The notes under the pieces are model-generated. The model saw nothing but the letters and a program-made list of their open reading frames with translations, was not told the origin of the DNA and ran no database searches. From assembly GCF_036321025.1 (NCBI RefSeq), contig NZ_JAZAPB010000002.1, positions 124,001 to 188,000 of the forward strand: a DNA stretch of 64,000 nucleotides, in the 5' to 3' direction. Below are positions 51,706 through 60,838 of this stretch, in pieces. A program made the position numbers and the translations under genes. How positions within the stretch are numbered: the first letter of the stretch is position 1; every line of letters begins with the position of its first letter. Source of the DNA: Alteraurantiacibacter hainanensis. Lineage in GTDB: Bacteria > Pseudomonadota > Alphaproteobacteria > Sphingomonadales > Sphingomonadaceae.

Positions 51706-52521
51706 ATGGATGGACCGATAGTGGCGGCGACCGATTTCTCGGCGCGGGCGGACAGGGCTGTGGATCGGGCAATCATGCTCGCAGAGGAGCTCGGAAATCC
51801 TGTCGAACTGATCCACGCCGTAGAGTACGCGCCCGGAAGCACAGTCGACCGGCCTGCGCTGGACCGCGCCATGCGCGCAGTCGTGCCCGAAACCGGCGTC
51901 GAAGTCAGTTTCGCCTATCCCGAAGGTTCGGTCCCGGCTGCCATCGCCAGGCATGCCGAGGAACACGATGTCGCGATGATCGTGCTGGGCGTCGCGCGGT
52001 ACAATTCAGTCGGAGACTATTTTCTCGGGACTGCCGTCGACCGGGTGATCCGGGGCACAAGCAAGCCGGTGATCGTGGTGAAGGCGAGGCCCCGCGAATC
52101 CTATGGCAAGATCCTGGTGGCGACCGATTTCTCCGATCCATCGCGGGAGGCTCTCGACTGGGTGGCCGCAAAATTCCCGCGAGCGCGGATATCCCTGCTG
52201 CACGCCTACTCCGTGCCCTTCGAGGCCTGGAACAAGGCTTCATATGTCGCGGAGGAGATCGAGAAAGAGGCGAAGGCGCGGCTGGAAGCGGTGCTGGACG
52301 ACCTGCCAGATGCGGTTACCTCCAGAACTATCGCGCATGTCATCAAAGGCAGCCTGTGCCAGGCGGTGAACCAGCTAGTCGAGAGCGAAGGTATCGATCT
52401 CGTCGCGGTCGGCTCTCAAGGTGAGACCGGCTTCCGGCATGCCACCATCGGCAGCCAGGCAATGTCTGTGCTGGAGAATGCCAAGGTGGACACCGTTGTG
52501 ATAGGGCCTCGCGTCGCCTGA
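51706..52521 (+). CDS. Tandem-domain universal stress protein
   Basis: A 271-residue protein with two UspA domains: residues about 3-135 (PIVAATDFSARADRAVDRAI; EHDVAMIVLGVARYNS) and 140-270 (KILVATDFSDPSREALDWVA; GSQGETGFRHATIGSQAMSV). The second carries the G-x2-G-x9-G(S/T) ATP-binding motif; the first does not show it clearly. Such proteins are induced under stress, but the trigger here is not visible. The ATG at 51706 gives MDGPIVAATDFS, with GAGG at about 8 bases. Confidence 0.9.
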   Translation: MDGPIVAATDFSARADRAVDRAIMLAEELGNPVELIHAVEYAPGSTVDRPALDRAMRAVVPETGVEVSFAYPEGSVPAAIARHAEEHDVAMIVLGVARYNSVGDYFLGTAVDRVIRGTSKPVIVVKARPRESYGKILVATDFSDPSREALDWVAAKFPRARISLLHAYSVPFEAWNKASYVAEEIEKEAKARLEAVLDDLPDAVTSRTIAHVIKGSLCQAVNQLVESEGIDLVAVGSQGETGFRHATIGSQAMSVLENAKVDTVVIGPRVA

Positions 52522-52531
52522 CAGCGACCAC

Positions 52532-52570
52532 TTCCACGCCGTGTCCGGTCTGCACCGGCCCGGCGTGGAA
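52532..52570. terminator. Hairpin between convergent usp and putA genes
   Basis: TTCCACGCCG and CGGCGTGGAA are perfect 10-base arms, with an inner CCGGT/ACCGG stem. No clear T-run follows on either strand, so it may be a weak or Rho-aided bidirectional terminator. Confidence 0.6.
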
Positions 52571-52579
52571 CATGTTGGC

Positions 52580-55500
52580 TCAGCCGCCCGCCAGCAAGCT
52601 CGCGTTGCCGCCCGCCGCAGTGGTGTCGATCGTCGTCACCCGCTCCGTCGCGAAGCGCGTCACGTAGTGCGGGCCGCCGGCCTTGGGGCCGGTACCCGAC
52701 AGGCCCTCGCCGCCGAACGGCTGGCTGCCGACGACCGCGCCGATCTGGTTGCGGTTGACGTAGAAGTTGCCGACCTTGGCGCGCGCTTCCACGAAGTGCC
52801 GCGTCTCGTCGATGCGGCTATGGAGGCCAAGAGTCAGGCCGTAACGGGTGGAATTGATGTCATCCAGCACCTTGCCAAGGCCACCTGCCGGATAGCGGCA
52901 GACATGCAGGATGGGGCCGAACTGCTCCTCGTCGAGATCGAGGATCGAACCGATCTCGATGATGGTGGGCGAGAAGAAATTGCCCTGCTCGCAGTCGGTC
53001 GGCATCGAGCGTCGCCAGACGGGGAAGCCCGCCTCGATCATCTCGGCCACGTGGTCCTGCAGCTTCTCGCGCGCCTCGGCATCGATCACGGGGCCGATGT
53101 CGGTCTCGAGGTTGGCCGGATCGCCGATCACCTGCGCCTTGAAGGCACCCTTGATCATTTCCAGCATCTCGTCGGCCACGTCCTCCTGCAGGTAGAGCAC
53201 GCGCAGGGCGGAACAGCGCTGGCCCGCGCTCTGGAACGCCGAGGCCACGACATCGCGCGTCACCTGTTCGGGCAGGGCACTGGAATCGACGATCATCGCG
53301 TTCATGCCGCCGGTCTCCGCGATCAGCGTGCCGATGGCTCCCTCGCGCGCGGCGAGCGAGCGGTTGATGGCGTGGGCCGTGGCGGTGGAGCCGGTGAAGG
53401 CAACGCCCGTCACGCGCGGATCGGAGGTAAGCGCCGCGCCCACCTTGCCGTCACCCGGCAACAATTGCAGCACGTCCTTGGGAATGCCCGCCTGGTGGCA
53501 CAGGTCGATGGCCAGCGCCGCGATCAGCGGGGTCTGCTCCGCCGGCTTGGCGACCACGGTGTTCCCCGCGGCCAGCGCGGCGGCGGCCGGACCCATGAAG
53601 ATCGCCAGCGGGAAGTTCCACGGCGAGATGGTGGCGAAAACGCCGCGCCCGTGCAGGCGCAGCAGGTTCTGTTCGCCGGTGGGGCCGGGAAGCGGCTGCG
53701 GAGCGCCGAACAGCATGCGGGCCTCGCACGCGTAATAGCGCAGGAAGTCCACCGCCTCGCGCACTTCCAGCACGCCGTCCATCATGGTCTTGCCGGCCTC
53801 GCGGCGGCACAGGTCCATGAACCGGGCCATGTTGTCTTCCAGCAGGTCCGACGCCTTGATCAGCAGATCGGCGCGCTTCTGGCCGCCCAGGGCATCCCAC
53901 ATCGGTTGCGCGGCGGTGGCGCGGGCCAGCGCCAGGTCGACGTCGCGTTCGCTCGCCATGACCTGGTGGCCCACGACCTTGCCCGACTGGGGCGCGTAGA
54001 CTTCCTGCTTCTCGTGCTCGACGTTGGCCATCAGGGTGGGGCGGGCCACGGGGTGGTCCTGCCGCCAGTAGGCCAGCTGCTCTCGCAGTTCCTCCAGCTC
54101 GGGCGGGTGGGCGAGATCGACGCCCTTGGAATTGCGACGATTGGGATAGATGTCGCGCGGCAACGGGATCGCGGGATTGCGGTAGGGCTGCATCGCGGCA
54201 ATGTCTGCCACCGGGTTGGTGGTGAGTTCCTCCACCGGCACCTCGGCATCTGCCATGCGGTTGACGAAGGAGCTGTTGGCGCCGTTTTCCAGCAGGCGGC
54301 GCACGAGATAGGCGAGCAGTTCCTTGTGCCCGCCGACAGGCGCGTAGATGCGCACGGGGGTCTTGTTGTCGCCCTCCATCCGGCCGAGCGCGCCGTAGAC
54401 ATCCTCTCCCATGCCGTGCAGGCGCTGGAATTCGAATGGAGTGTCGCCCGCCATCGCCTTGATCGCGCCGATGGTATAGGCGTTGTGCGTGGCGAAGGCG
54501 GGGAAGATCGAATCCTCCGCCTTCAGCAGTTCGGCGGCGCAGGCGAGGAACGACACGTCGGTGCCGATCTTGCGGGTGAAGACCGGGTAGTCGACATGCC
54601 CGCCCACCTGGCTCAGCTTGATCTCGGCATCCCAGTAGGCGCCCTTCACCAGTCGCACGAACAGCTTGCGTTCGTGCCGCCGGGCCAGCTTGGCGATCCA
54701 CTTGCACAGGGGCAGGCCGCGTTTCTGGTAGGCCTGGATGGCGAGGCCAAAGCCTTCCCAGCCATCCTCGGTGCCGTTGTCGAACAGATCGTCATCGGCC
54801 ATCAGCTCTTCGATGATGTCGAGGCTGAGCTCCAGCCGCTCGGCCTCTTCGGCATCGACGGTGAAATGGATGTTGGCATCGCGCGCCTGCACGGCCAGTT
54901 CGCGCACGATCGGCACGATCGCCTCGCGCGCGGCCTCTGCATGAAAGAAGTCGTACTTCGGATACAGCGCGGAGAGCTTCACCGAGATGCCGGGGCCGGT
55001 GTGGATGTCGCCCGGTTCCCTGGCCAGCCGATCGATGGCGTCGGCATAGGCCTTCCTGTAGCGTTCGGCATCGGGGAAGGTCATCGCCGCCTCGCCCAGC
55101 ATGTCGAAGCTGTGGGTCAGCCCGCGCTTCTTTTCCGGCTTTGCGCGGCCCATGGCTTCCTCGATCGTGCGGGCATAGACGAACTGCCCGCCGATGATGC
55201 GCATGGCCTGCCAGGTGGCGTTGCGGATCACCGGCTCGCCCATCCGGCCCGTCGCCCGGCGCAGCGCGTTGGCGAGGCCCTTTTCCTGGCTCTTGCTGCC
55301 ACGCAGCACTTCACCTGTCAGCATCAGCGAGAATGTCGCCGCGTTCACGAACACGCTGCCGCTTTCGCCGATGTGCTCGGCCCAGTCCTGCGTGGAGATC
55401 TTGTCGCGAATCAGCGCGTCGGCGGTTTCCTCGTCCGGCACGCGTAGCAGCGCTTCGGCCAGGCACATCAGGGCAATGCCTTCATCGGTGTTGAGGCCGT

Positions 55501-55699
55501 AATTGTGCAGGAAGGCGTCCAGCCCGGTGCTCTCGCGTTTTCGCGCCTCCTTGATCAGCTTGGCGGCAATATCGGCAGACTTGTCGTGCAGTTGCGTCAC
55601 GACGGAGGCCTGCTCCATGCGTTGGGCGACGCAGGCATCCTCGTCCTGGCGGTAAGCGTTTCTGAGCGCGGTTCTGTCTAGGGCCATCGGGTGGGACAT
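52580..55699 (-). CDS. putA: Bifunctional proline dehydrogenase / pyrroline-5-carboxylate dehydrogenase
   Basis: Oxidises proline to glutamate in two steps. The 1039-residue protein has an N-terminal helical region, an FAD-dependent proline dehydrogenase barrel (about 165-465; GPGISVKLSALYPKYD, LFVRLVKGAYWDAEIKLSQV, ATHNAYTIGAIK) and an NAD-dependent aldehyde dehydrogenase domain (about 520-1000). The latter has the catalytic Glu in AETGGMNAMI near 792 and catalytic Cys in SAGQRCSALRV near 827. It lacks the ribbon-helix-helix DNA-binding N-terminus of E. coli PutA, so it is an enzyme only. ATG 55699 was chosen for its family-like start (MSHPMALDRT). Confidence 0.95.
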   Translation of the reverse strand: MSHPMALDRTALRNAYRQDEDACVAQRMEQASVVTQLHDKSADIAAKLIKEARKRESTGLDAFLHNYGLNTDEGIALMCLAEALLRVPDEETADALIRDKISTQDWAEHIGESGSVFVNAATFSLMLTGEVLRGSKSQEKGLANALRRATGRMGEPVIRNATWQAMRIIGGQFVYARTIEEAMGRAKPEKKRGLTHSFDMLGEAAMTFPDAERYRKAYADAIDRLAREPGDIHTGPGISVKLSALYPKYDFFHAEAAREAIVPIVRELAVQARDANIHFTVDAEEAERLELSLDIIEELMADDDLFDNGTEDGWEGFGLAIQAYQKRGLPLCKWIAKLARRHERKLFVRLVKGAYWDAEIKLSQVGGHVDYPVFTRKIGTDVSFLACAAELLKAEDSIFPAFATHNAYTIGAIKAMAGDTPFEFQRLHGMGEDVYGALGRMEGDNKTPVRIYAPVGGHKELLAYLVRRLLENGANSSFVNRMADAEVPVEELTTNPVADIAAMQPYRNPAIPLPRDIYPNRRNSKGVDLAHPPELEELREQLAYWRQDHPVARPTLMANVEHEKQEVYAPQSGKVVGHQVMASERDVDLALARATAAQPMWDALGGQKRADLLIKASDLLEDNMARFMDLCRREAGKTMMDGVLEVREAVDFLRYYACEARMLFGAPQPLPGPTGEQNLLRLHGRGVFATISPWNFPLAIFMGPAAAALAAGNTVVAKPAEQTPLIAALAIDLCHQAGIPKDVLQLLPGDGKVGAALTSDPRVTGVAFTGSTATAHAINRSLAAREGAIGTLIAETGGMNAMIVDSSALPEQVTRDVVASAFQSAGQRCSALRVLYLQEDVADEMLEMIKGAFKAQVIGDPANLETDIGPVIDAEAREKLQDHVAEMIEAGFPVWRRSMPTDCEQGNFFSPTIIEIGSILDLDEEQFGPILHVCRYPAGGLGKVLDDINSTRYGLTLGLHSRIDETRHFVEARAKVGNFYVNRNQIGAVVGSQPFGGEGLSGTGPKAGGPHYVTRFATERVTTIDTTAAGGNASLLAGG

Positions 55700-55770
55700 G
55701 GACTTGGTTTCCAAGGTTATCAAGCAAAGTCGGGCTGGGGCGGAAGCGTGCCAGCGGCTAGGGGCGAGTC

Positions 55771-56502
55771 ATGAGAATGGTCTTCAGTCGCAAAGGTTTC
55801 GACACTTCTGCCGGTGGCGGGCCTTCGCCCATCGTCGAAGGGCGGCCGATGAGCCTGCCGATTCCCGCCGGCAGCGGGCCTTCCCGCACGACCTATGGCG
55901 ACCTCGATCTGGGGGATCACGCCGCGCAGGCCAGCCGCGGCAGGCTGGGTGCGGACGACCTGTGCCACCACGATCCCATGTTCCTTCCCGGCGGACGCGC
56001 CATGCTTGGCCAGTGCGGAGCCGCACAGACCCACCTCGAGCGGCAGGGCGTGGGCATCGGCGACATCTTCCTGTTCTTCGGGCTGTTCTGCGCGGAAGAG
56101 GAACGCCCGCACCACCGGCTGTTCGGCTTTCTGCGGATCGAGGAAGTCCTGCGGCTGGACGATGCTCTCGCCGATCGCCTTGCGCAGCTGGCGGAGCTGG
56201 GAATGCCGCATGCGATCGGTCTGCACGCGAAGAACGACACGCTGTACGAAGGGGCAGGGCGTGTTGCCTCGCAGGCTAGCGAGGCATTGCGCCTGACCGT
56301 GCCCGAGGGGCCGCCCAGCTTGTGGAACGTGCCCCGCTGGCTGCACGAGACAGGCCTCTCCTATCACCACCGCGCGGATCGGTGGCGGGAATGCGGCCGC
56401 CTGCAGAGCGTTGCGCGCGGCCAGGAATTCGTCGCCGATATCGGCGACCGGGCGGACGCGCGGGAATGGCTGGCGGGCGTGGTCGCCGCAATCGAAGGCT
56501 AG
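55771..56502 (+). CDS. Nmad3-like putative nucleotide-modification-associated protein
   Basis: A 243-residue cytoplasmic protein. FSRKGFDTSAGGGPSPIVEG, LPIPAGSGPSRTTYGDL, LGADDLCHHDPMF and GIGDIFLFFGLF resemble the family called putative nucleotide modification associated domain 3, in which S-R-K-G-F-D-S-x-x-G-G-x-P-S-P is conserved. This is recalled from the family description, not searched. In phages and some bacterial loci such proteins are tied to unusual DNA bases, but no modification genes are nearby. Its stop overlaps that of the acyltransferase gene in one CTAG. Confidence 0.65.
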   Translation: MRMVFSRKGFDTSAGGGPSPIVEGRPMSLPIPAGSGPSRTTYGDLDLGDHAAQASRGRLGADDLCHHDPMFLPGGRAMLGQCGAAQTHLERQGVGIGDIFLFFGLFCAEEERPHHRLFGFLRIEEVLRLDDALADRLAQLAELGMPHAIGLHAKNDTLYEGAGRVASQASEALRLTVPEGPPSLWNVPRWLHETGLSYHHRADRWRECGRLQSVARGQEFVADIGDRADAREWLAGVVAAIEG

Positions 56503-57218
56503 GGCGTCTCCGCCGGCGGAACGCGCTCCACCCCGCGATGCTCGTTCAGCCTGTTCAGTCCAGCATGCGTGCGGGCCTCGATTTCCTTGCGCGGAAGGCC
56601 GGGTTCTATCGGCTCCCCGAAATGGATCGTGATCGTGCCGGCGCGCTTCCACAGGTGGTGATACAGGGGTCCGCTGTCCACCGCCACCGGCACCACCGGC
56701 AGGTCCAGCAGCTTGTAGAGCGCGGCAAAGCCAGCCCCCAGCGGCGGGTGCGTACCGTGGGGCACGCGGGTGCCTTCGGGGAAAATCACGATAGGCCGGC
56801 CATCCTCGACGTAGGGGCGCGCCTCGCGAATCATGGTTCTCAGCGCCCTGGCCCCTTCCTCGCGCTTCACCGGAATGGCGCCAAAGCGACGCGCGGCGCG
56901 GCCCCAGCCGGGAATGTCGAACAGTTCCTGCTTGGCGAACAGCGCCGGGTGGTCGAACAGGTGAGGGATGCCGATGGCCTCGAAGAAGCTCTCGTGCTTG
57001 ATGGCATAGAAGCACTGGCGGTCGGGTCTTTCACCGGTTTCGACGATGCGGATGCCCAGCAGCCGTTCGCAGGCCCAGTGGTGCAGCGCGGACCACGCGT
57101 CGCAGATGCCGCGAACCCGGCCCGGCGCGATGCGGGCCGCCACCACGGCTGCGATCACCAGACCGATCGAGCCCCCGTAGAAGACCAGGTAGAACGCGAT
57201 GTTGCGAAGATAGATCAC
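56499..57218 (-). CDS. PlsC-family lysophospholipid/1-acyl-glycerol-3-phosphate acyltransferase
   Basis: A 239-residue membrane-associated acyltransferase of phospholipid synthesis. An N-terminal helix (IAFYLVFYGGSIGLVIAAVV) precedes the catalytic domain. The family H-x4-D motif reads IKHESFFEAIGI (His with Glu in place of Asp). FGAIPVKREEGARAL and FPEGTRVPHGT (motif with the glycerol-phosphate-binding EGTR) follow. I chose the GTG at 57218, which overlaps the ydcF stop by 4 bases (GTGA). It is the last gene of the ftsE operon. Confidence 0.82.
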   Translation of the reverse strand: MIYLRNIAFYLVFYGGSIGLVIAAVVAARIAPGRVRGICDAWSALHHWACERLLGIRIVETGERPDRQCFYAIKHESFFEAIGIPHLFDHPALFAKQELFDIPGWGRAARRFGAIPVKREEGARALRTMIREARPYVEDGRPIVIFPEGTRVPHGTHPPLGAGFAALYKLLDLPVVPVAVDSGPLYHHLWKRAGTITIHFGEPIEPGLPRKEIEARTHAGLNRLNEHRGVERVPPAETP

Positions 57219-57745
57219 TCCAGGGCCTGCAGAATCCAGACAGCGATGAACTTGTGATATTCCAGGAACAGCGTCCACAGGCTGGGTTCCGACCGCACGG
57301 CATCGCGCAGCACGTCGATCCCCTCCGGCAGCTGGTCCTGCAGTTCCAGGGCCGCGCGGCGCATGTGCCAGTCCGCCGTCACCAGCCGCAGCGAGGTATA
57401 GCCGCGTTCATCCAGCCATTCGGCGGTCTCGCGCGCGTTGCCACGCGTATCGAGGGCCGAGAAACCCAGGGTAACGCAGCAGTCCATCACCCGGGTCGGC
57501 ACCGCGAACTGCGCCACGAACTCGTCCGGCTGCACGCTCGCATCGACGCCTGTCACCAGCATCTGCTGCGCCGCGCCCGCCTGCAGCATGTCCAGTCCGC
57601 GCTCTATCCGGCCGCCGCTGCCGGTGGGCACGACGATGGCATCGGTGCGGGCCTGCGCAGCGGGTTGCGGCAGGGCGACGGCGAACCAGATGAAGCCCAG
57701 GGCCCAGGCGATCAGCGGAATGGCGAGAATACGGCGGGCGGTCAT
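57215..57745 (-). CDS. YdcF/DUF218-family membrane protein
   Basis: A 176-residue protein with an N-terminal helix (ILAIPLIAWALGFIWFAVAL) and a DUF218 domain: DAIVVPTGSGGRIERGLDML, LDTRGNARETAEWLDERGYT and LVTADWHMRRAALELQ. The family includes SanA, ElyC and YdcF-like proteins of envelope maintenance, and the exact reaction is not known. Its ATG and the ftsX stop overlap in ATGA, so it is coupled to ftsEX. Confidence 0.85.
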   Translation of the reverse strand: MTARRILAIPLIAWALGFIWFAVALPQPAAQARTDAIVVPTGSGGRIERGLDMLQAGAAQQMLVTGVDASVQPDEFVAQFAVPTRVMDCCVTLGFSALDTRGNARETAEWLDERGYTSLRLVTADWHMRRAALELQDQLPEGIDVLRDAVRSEPSLWTLFLEYHKFIAVWILQALE

Positions 57746-58662
57746 AGCATTCTTCTCAGGGCGGCCACCACAGTCAGGCGGGCGGTCAGCATGGCGAGTG
57801 CCACGCCCATCAGCGGCACGGCGGCGATGGCCAGCCAGTCCGGCGGCGAAAGTGCGCCGCCTGCAACCATGCCGGATCCCAGTTCGGAGAATTGCCGTCC
57901 AAGAAGCAGGATCGCGCCGAGCCCCAGCGCCAGCCCCGCGGCACCGCCAAGCGCGGCATCGATGCCGATCGAACGCTGGAAGATGCGGGCGATCTGGCCG
58001 TCCGTGCCGCCAAGGTGGTGGATCACTTCAATGGTGTCGCGATTGGAGCCGAGCGCGCTGCGTGCCGCCAGCCAGACCGCCGCGACGCTCGTCGCCGCCA
58101 GCAGCACGACAAGGCCGATGGCGAGGTACTGCATGGAGCGGATCGCATCGAACACCGGGCCGAGCCATCCGGCCTGCGCGTCGAGCCGGGCGGACGGCAC
58201 CTGGGCCACTAGCTCTGTGCGCAGGGCGCGCAGCCGTTCGGCGGTAACGGGACCGCTCAGCCGGATATCGATAAGCGCGGGCGTCGGCACGGCGTCCTCC
58301 TCGTGCACCGCGTCACCCAGCCACGGTTCCAGCAGGGCCGCGAGTTCCTCGTCCGGAACGCGGCGCACCGAGGCCACGTCTTCGCGCCCGGTAAAGAAGG
58401 CCAGCGCGCGCCGGGCCTCGCGCTCGCGCGCTGCCGGGGCACCCTGCACGATCTGCACGGTAATGCCGCCCGATATCTCGGCCCGGGCATTGGCGGCCAC
58501 ATTGTTGAGGGCGAGACCCGCGCCCGCGGCCATCACCGTGAGCGCGATCATGATGGCGATCACCCACGGCATCGGGCCGGCGATGCGCGCCTGCGGCAGC
58601 ATGCGCGCGCTCTCGCTGCCGAAACGCGGAGTGCCGCGCCGGATGAGCGGACCAAGCCCCAT
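57742..58662 (-). CDS. ftsX: Cell-division permease FtsX
   Basis: Membrane partner of FtsE in the complex that activates peptidoglycan hydrolases at the septum. 306 residues with four hydrophobic segments (WVIAIMIALTVMAAGAGLAL near 33; YLAIGLVVLLAATSVAAVWL near 175; two more to the end). A periplasmic domain (about 55-170) lies between the first two. ARSALGSNRDTIEVIHHLGG is the FtsX motif. Its start shares a base with the ftsE stop (TGATG) and its stop overlaps the next gene. Confidence 0.92.
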   Translation of the reverse strand: MGLGPLIRRGTPRFGSESARMLPQARIAGPMPWVIAIMIALTVMAAGAGLALNNVAANARAEISGGITVQIVQGAPAAREREARRALAFFTGREDVASVRRVPDEELAALLEPWLGDAVHEEDAVPTPALIDIRLSGPVTAERLRALRTELVAQVPSARLDAQAGWLGPVFDAIRSMQYLAIGLVVLLAATSVAAVWLAARSALGSNRDTIEVIHHLGGTDGQIARIFQRSIGIDAALGGAAGLALGLGAILLLGRQFSELGSGMVAGGALSPPDWLAIAAVPLMGVALAMLTARLTVVAALRRML

Positions 58663-59420
58663 CAGCCGCGCGCCTCCTGCCTGCCCGTGGGCCCCGTACG
58701 GCCAACGATCTCGCGCCTGGGCGGATAGCGCAGCGCGCCGGTGGGATCGGACAGGGTGCCCTTGTCCAGCCGCATGATCAGCGAATCCGGCACCTTGCGC
58801 AAAAGGTGCACATCGTGGGTCGCGACCACGACGGTGGTGCCAAGGCGGTTAAGCGCCTCGAACAGCCGCAGCAGCTTTACCGCCATGTCAGGATCGACGT
58901 TGCCGGTCGGCTCGTCCGCCACCAGGATTTCCGGCCGCGCGATGACGGCGCGGGCAATGGCCACGCGCTGCTGCTCGCCGCCCGAAAGCGTGGCTGGGCG
59001 TGCGTCGATCCGGTGCTCCAGCCCGACCCATTCCAGCATGTCCGACACGGGCTTCTGGATGGCACTTTCGCTCATGCCCGAGATGCGCAGCGGCAAGGCC
59101 ACGTTGTCGAAGGCGGTGAGGTGGGGGATCAGGCGGAAATCCTGGAACACGGTGCCGATCCGGCGGCGGAAATCGGGCAGGGCAAGGCGCGGCTGGGTGA
59201 TCAGGTCGTGCCCGAACATGCGGATTGCCCCGCGCGTGGGCCGCTGCGCGAGATAGAGCAGCTTGAGCATGGAAGTCTTGCCCGCGCCGCTGGCACCGGT
59301 GAGGAAATAGAAGCTGCCAGGATAGAGCGTGAACGAAATGTCGCTCAGCACCTCGCGATCGGTGCCGTAGCGCAGCCCGACATTATCGAACTGGACAATG
59401 GAATCTTCGCTCCCGCTCAT
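58662..59420 (-). CDS. ftsE: Cell-division ATP-binding protein FtsE
   Basis: ATPase subunit of FtsEX, 252 residues. Walker A GASGAGKT near residue 42, Q-loop region GTVFQDFRLIPHLTAFDNV, signature LSGGEQQRVAIARA, Walker B ILVADEPTGNVD and the switch ATHDVHLL are all present. FtsE is first in the operon ftsE-ftsX-ydcF-acyltransferase, whose genes all overlap, and is divergent from the zinc-ribbon gene across about 160 bases. The C-terminal tail past residue 220 is longer than in E. coli FtsE (222 residues) and Arg/Gly/Pro-rich. Confidence 0.95.
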   Translation of the reverse strand: MSGSEDSIVQFDNVGLRYGTDREVLSDISFTLYPGSFYFLTGASGAGKTSMLKLLYLAQRPTRGAIRMFGHDLITQPRLALPDFRRRIGTVFQDFRLIPHLTAFDNVALPLRISGMSESAIQKPVSDMLEWVGLEHRIDARPATLSGGEQQRVAIARAVIARPEILVADEPTGNVDPDMAVKLLRLFEALNRLGTTVVVATHDVHLLRKVPDSLIMRLDKGTLSDPTGALRYPPRREIVGRTGPTGRQEARG

Positions 59421-59581
59421 GGCCGGTTGCTAGGGCCTCCGATGGGCGCGGGAAAGGGCCTTGCGGGCATTCGCGCGGATATAAGCGCTGGCGCTTGTGG
59501 AAAAAAGGCGCAACCGCATCGATGTGCCCCTTCGTGCGCTTGCCCGCGCGTCCCCCGTAGGCGTAGAGTTCGGCCAGTTCG

Positions 59582-60640
59582 ATGATCTTGCAATGCCCCG
59601 CCTGCTCGACGCGCTATGTCGTGCCCGATACCGCCGTTGGCGTGGACGGCCGCACCGTGCGCTGCGCGAAGTGCCGCCACAGCTGGTTCCAGGAAGGGCC
59701 GCATGTGGCCGCGCCGGCGAAAGCTGTTGAAGCGGCGCCACCGCCACCGCCACCGCCACCGCCACCGCCACCGCCACCGCCCCCTCCGCCGCCACCTCCT
59801 CCCGCACAGGCTTCGCAGCCGTCGGCACCGGGACAGGACATGCGCAATGCCGTGACCGGGGAACGCGGGGCCCGGCTTCACAATCCGTCGCCCAAGGTCG
59901 CGATGTCCTTCAACATCAGGGACGCCGCGGCCGCGCGGGCCGACGCGGAGGCTCCGGCCGCGCGCCAACCCGTTCTGGATGAAGAGCCAGCCGCGTCACC
60001 CGAACACGAAGCCGACTACGAAGATGCGGCGGAGCCCGAAACGGAAGCGGAAGCGGAAGCGGAAGCCGAGCACGATCCGATCCCCGATCCTCCGCCGATG
60101 GAGCAGGACGACGAGGTAGCCCCGCCCCCGGCCGTGGATGCGCATGGCTACGGCTCGCAGTCCGACGAGGATGAGCAGTCTCCCTTCGATTCCGAGCCGC
60201 CGTTCCGCCCCCGCCGCAATCCGCTGAAGATGTGGACCTGGGCCGCGGCGATCTTCGCCATCGTGGTGTCGGGACTGATATTCGCGGTCAGCTACTGGGG
60301 CCTGCCCGACTGGGTCCCGGTGGAGCGCCCCACCTTCGCCGCCGATCAGCCGGACCTGCAGCTGGAATTCCCGCCGGAAGAGCAGGAGCGGCGGACCTTG
60401 CCCAATGGCACGGAGTTCTTCGGCGCAAGCGGCCGCATCACCAACATCGGCACCCAGACCCGCACCATACCCACGATCCTGATCGTGCTGCGCGATGCCC
60501 GCGATGCAATCGTCTACAGCTGGGAAGTGCCCCCGCCGCAGCGGGAGCTGGCACCGGGCGAAACGGTTACCATCAACGAGGCGGTGACCGATATTCCCCG
60601 CCGCGCGCGCTTCGCCGAATTCGGCTGGAAACCGGAGTAG
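59582..60640 (+). CDS. Zinc-ribbon (MJ0042-type) membrane protein with polyproline tract
   Basis: A 352-residue protein. It starts with an MJ0042-type zinc ribbon (LQCPACSTRYVVPDT, then VRCAKCRHSWFQ: four Cys), then a long proline tract of more than 20 residues. An acidic linker (ETEAEAEAEAEHD) follows, then a single membrane helix (MWTWAAAIFAIVVSGLIFAV) at about 220-240. A periplasmic domain with NGTEFFGASGRITNIGTQTR and RELAPGETVTINEAVTDIP ends the protein, like the DUF3426 domain. Such proteins are common next to ftsE in alphaproteobacteria; the role is unknown. The ribosome site is weak, but MILQCPACSTRY is the usual start. Confidence 0.85.
   Translation: MILQCPACSTRYVVPDTAVGVDGRTVRCAKCRHSWFQEGPHVAAPAKAVEAAPPPPPPPPPPPPPPPPPPPPPPAQASQPSAPGQDMRNAVTGERGARLHNPSPKVAMSFNIRDAAAARADAEAPAARQPVLDEEPAASPEHEADYEDAAEPETEAEAEAEAEHDPIPDPPPMEQDDEVAPPPAVDAHGYGSQSDEDEQSPFDSEPPFRPRRNPLKMWTWAAAIFAIVVSGLIFAVSYWGLPDWVPVERPTFAADQPDLQLEFPPEEQERRTLPNGTEFFGASGRITNIGTQTRTIPTILIVLRDARDAIVYSWEVPPPQRELAPGETVTINEAVTDIPRRARFAEFGWKPE
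59737..59778. repeat. Hexanucleotide microsatellite (GCCACC)7
   Basis: Seven perfect copies of GCCACC encode part of the polyproline tract of the zinc-ribbon protein. Copy-number change would alter the tract in steps of two residues without shifting the frame. Confidence 0.9.
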
Positions 60641-60751
60641 CGCAAGGCCATTGCGGTCGCCCTCCATTGACTGCTTGCAGCGCGATAACCTCTTTGCTAG
60701 GGGCGCGCTCCTACCCGGGGCGGGCAGATGGTCATCCCCTCCTATCGATGT

Positions 60752-60838
60752 GCGGTCGTGGCGGAACTGGTAGACGCGCAACGTTGAGGTCGTTGTGGCC
60801 GAAAGGCCGTGGAAGTTCGAGTCTTCTCGACCGCACCA
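60752..60838 (+). tRNA. tRNA-Leu(GAG)
   Basis: Acceptor arms GCGGTCG and CGACCGC with encoded CCA end. The D-arm is GGCGGAACTGGTAGACGCGC, and the anticodon stem CAACG/CGTTG encloses the loop TTGAGGT (anticodon GAG). A long variable arm (TGGCCGAAAGGCCG) is typical of class II leucine tRNA, and the T-arm has GTTCGAGTC. It reads CUC and CUU codons. Confidence 0.95.

Noticed and set aside
50980..51966. An N-terminal extension of dCTP deaminase to 328 residues
   Set aside because: The extra part has no family similarity and overlaps the divergent universal stress gene; the 184-residue form is standard.
52541..55447. A long + strand frame opposite putA
   Set aside because: Antisense to a complete PutA; no domains, and composition explained by the codon bias of putA.
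59738..59800. A CRISPR-like array
   Set aside because: The repeat is a 6-base microsatellite in frame within a coding region, without spacers.
60752..60838. tRNA-Leu as the edge of a genomic island
   Set aside because: No integrase and no repeat of the tRNA 3' end was found in the window, so there is no support for an island.
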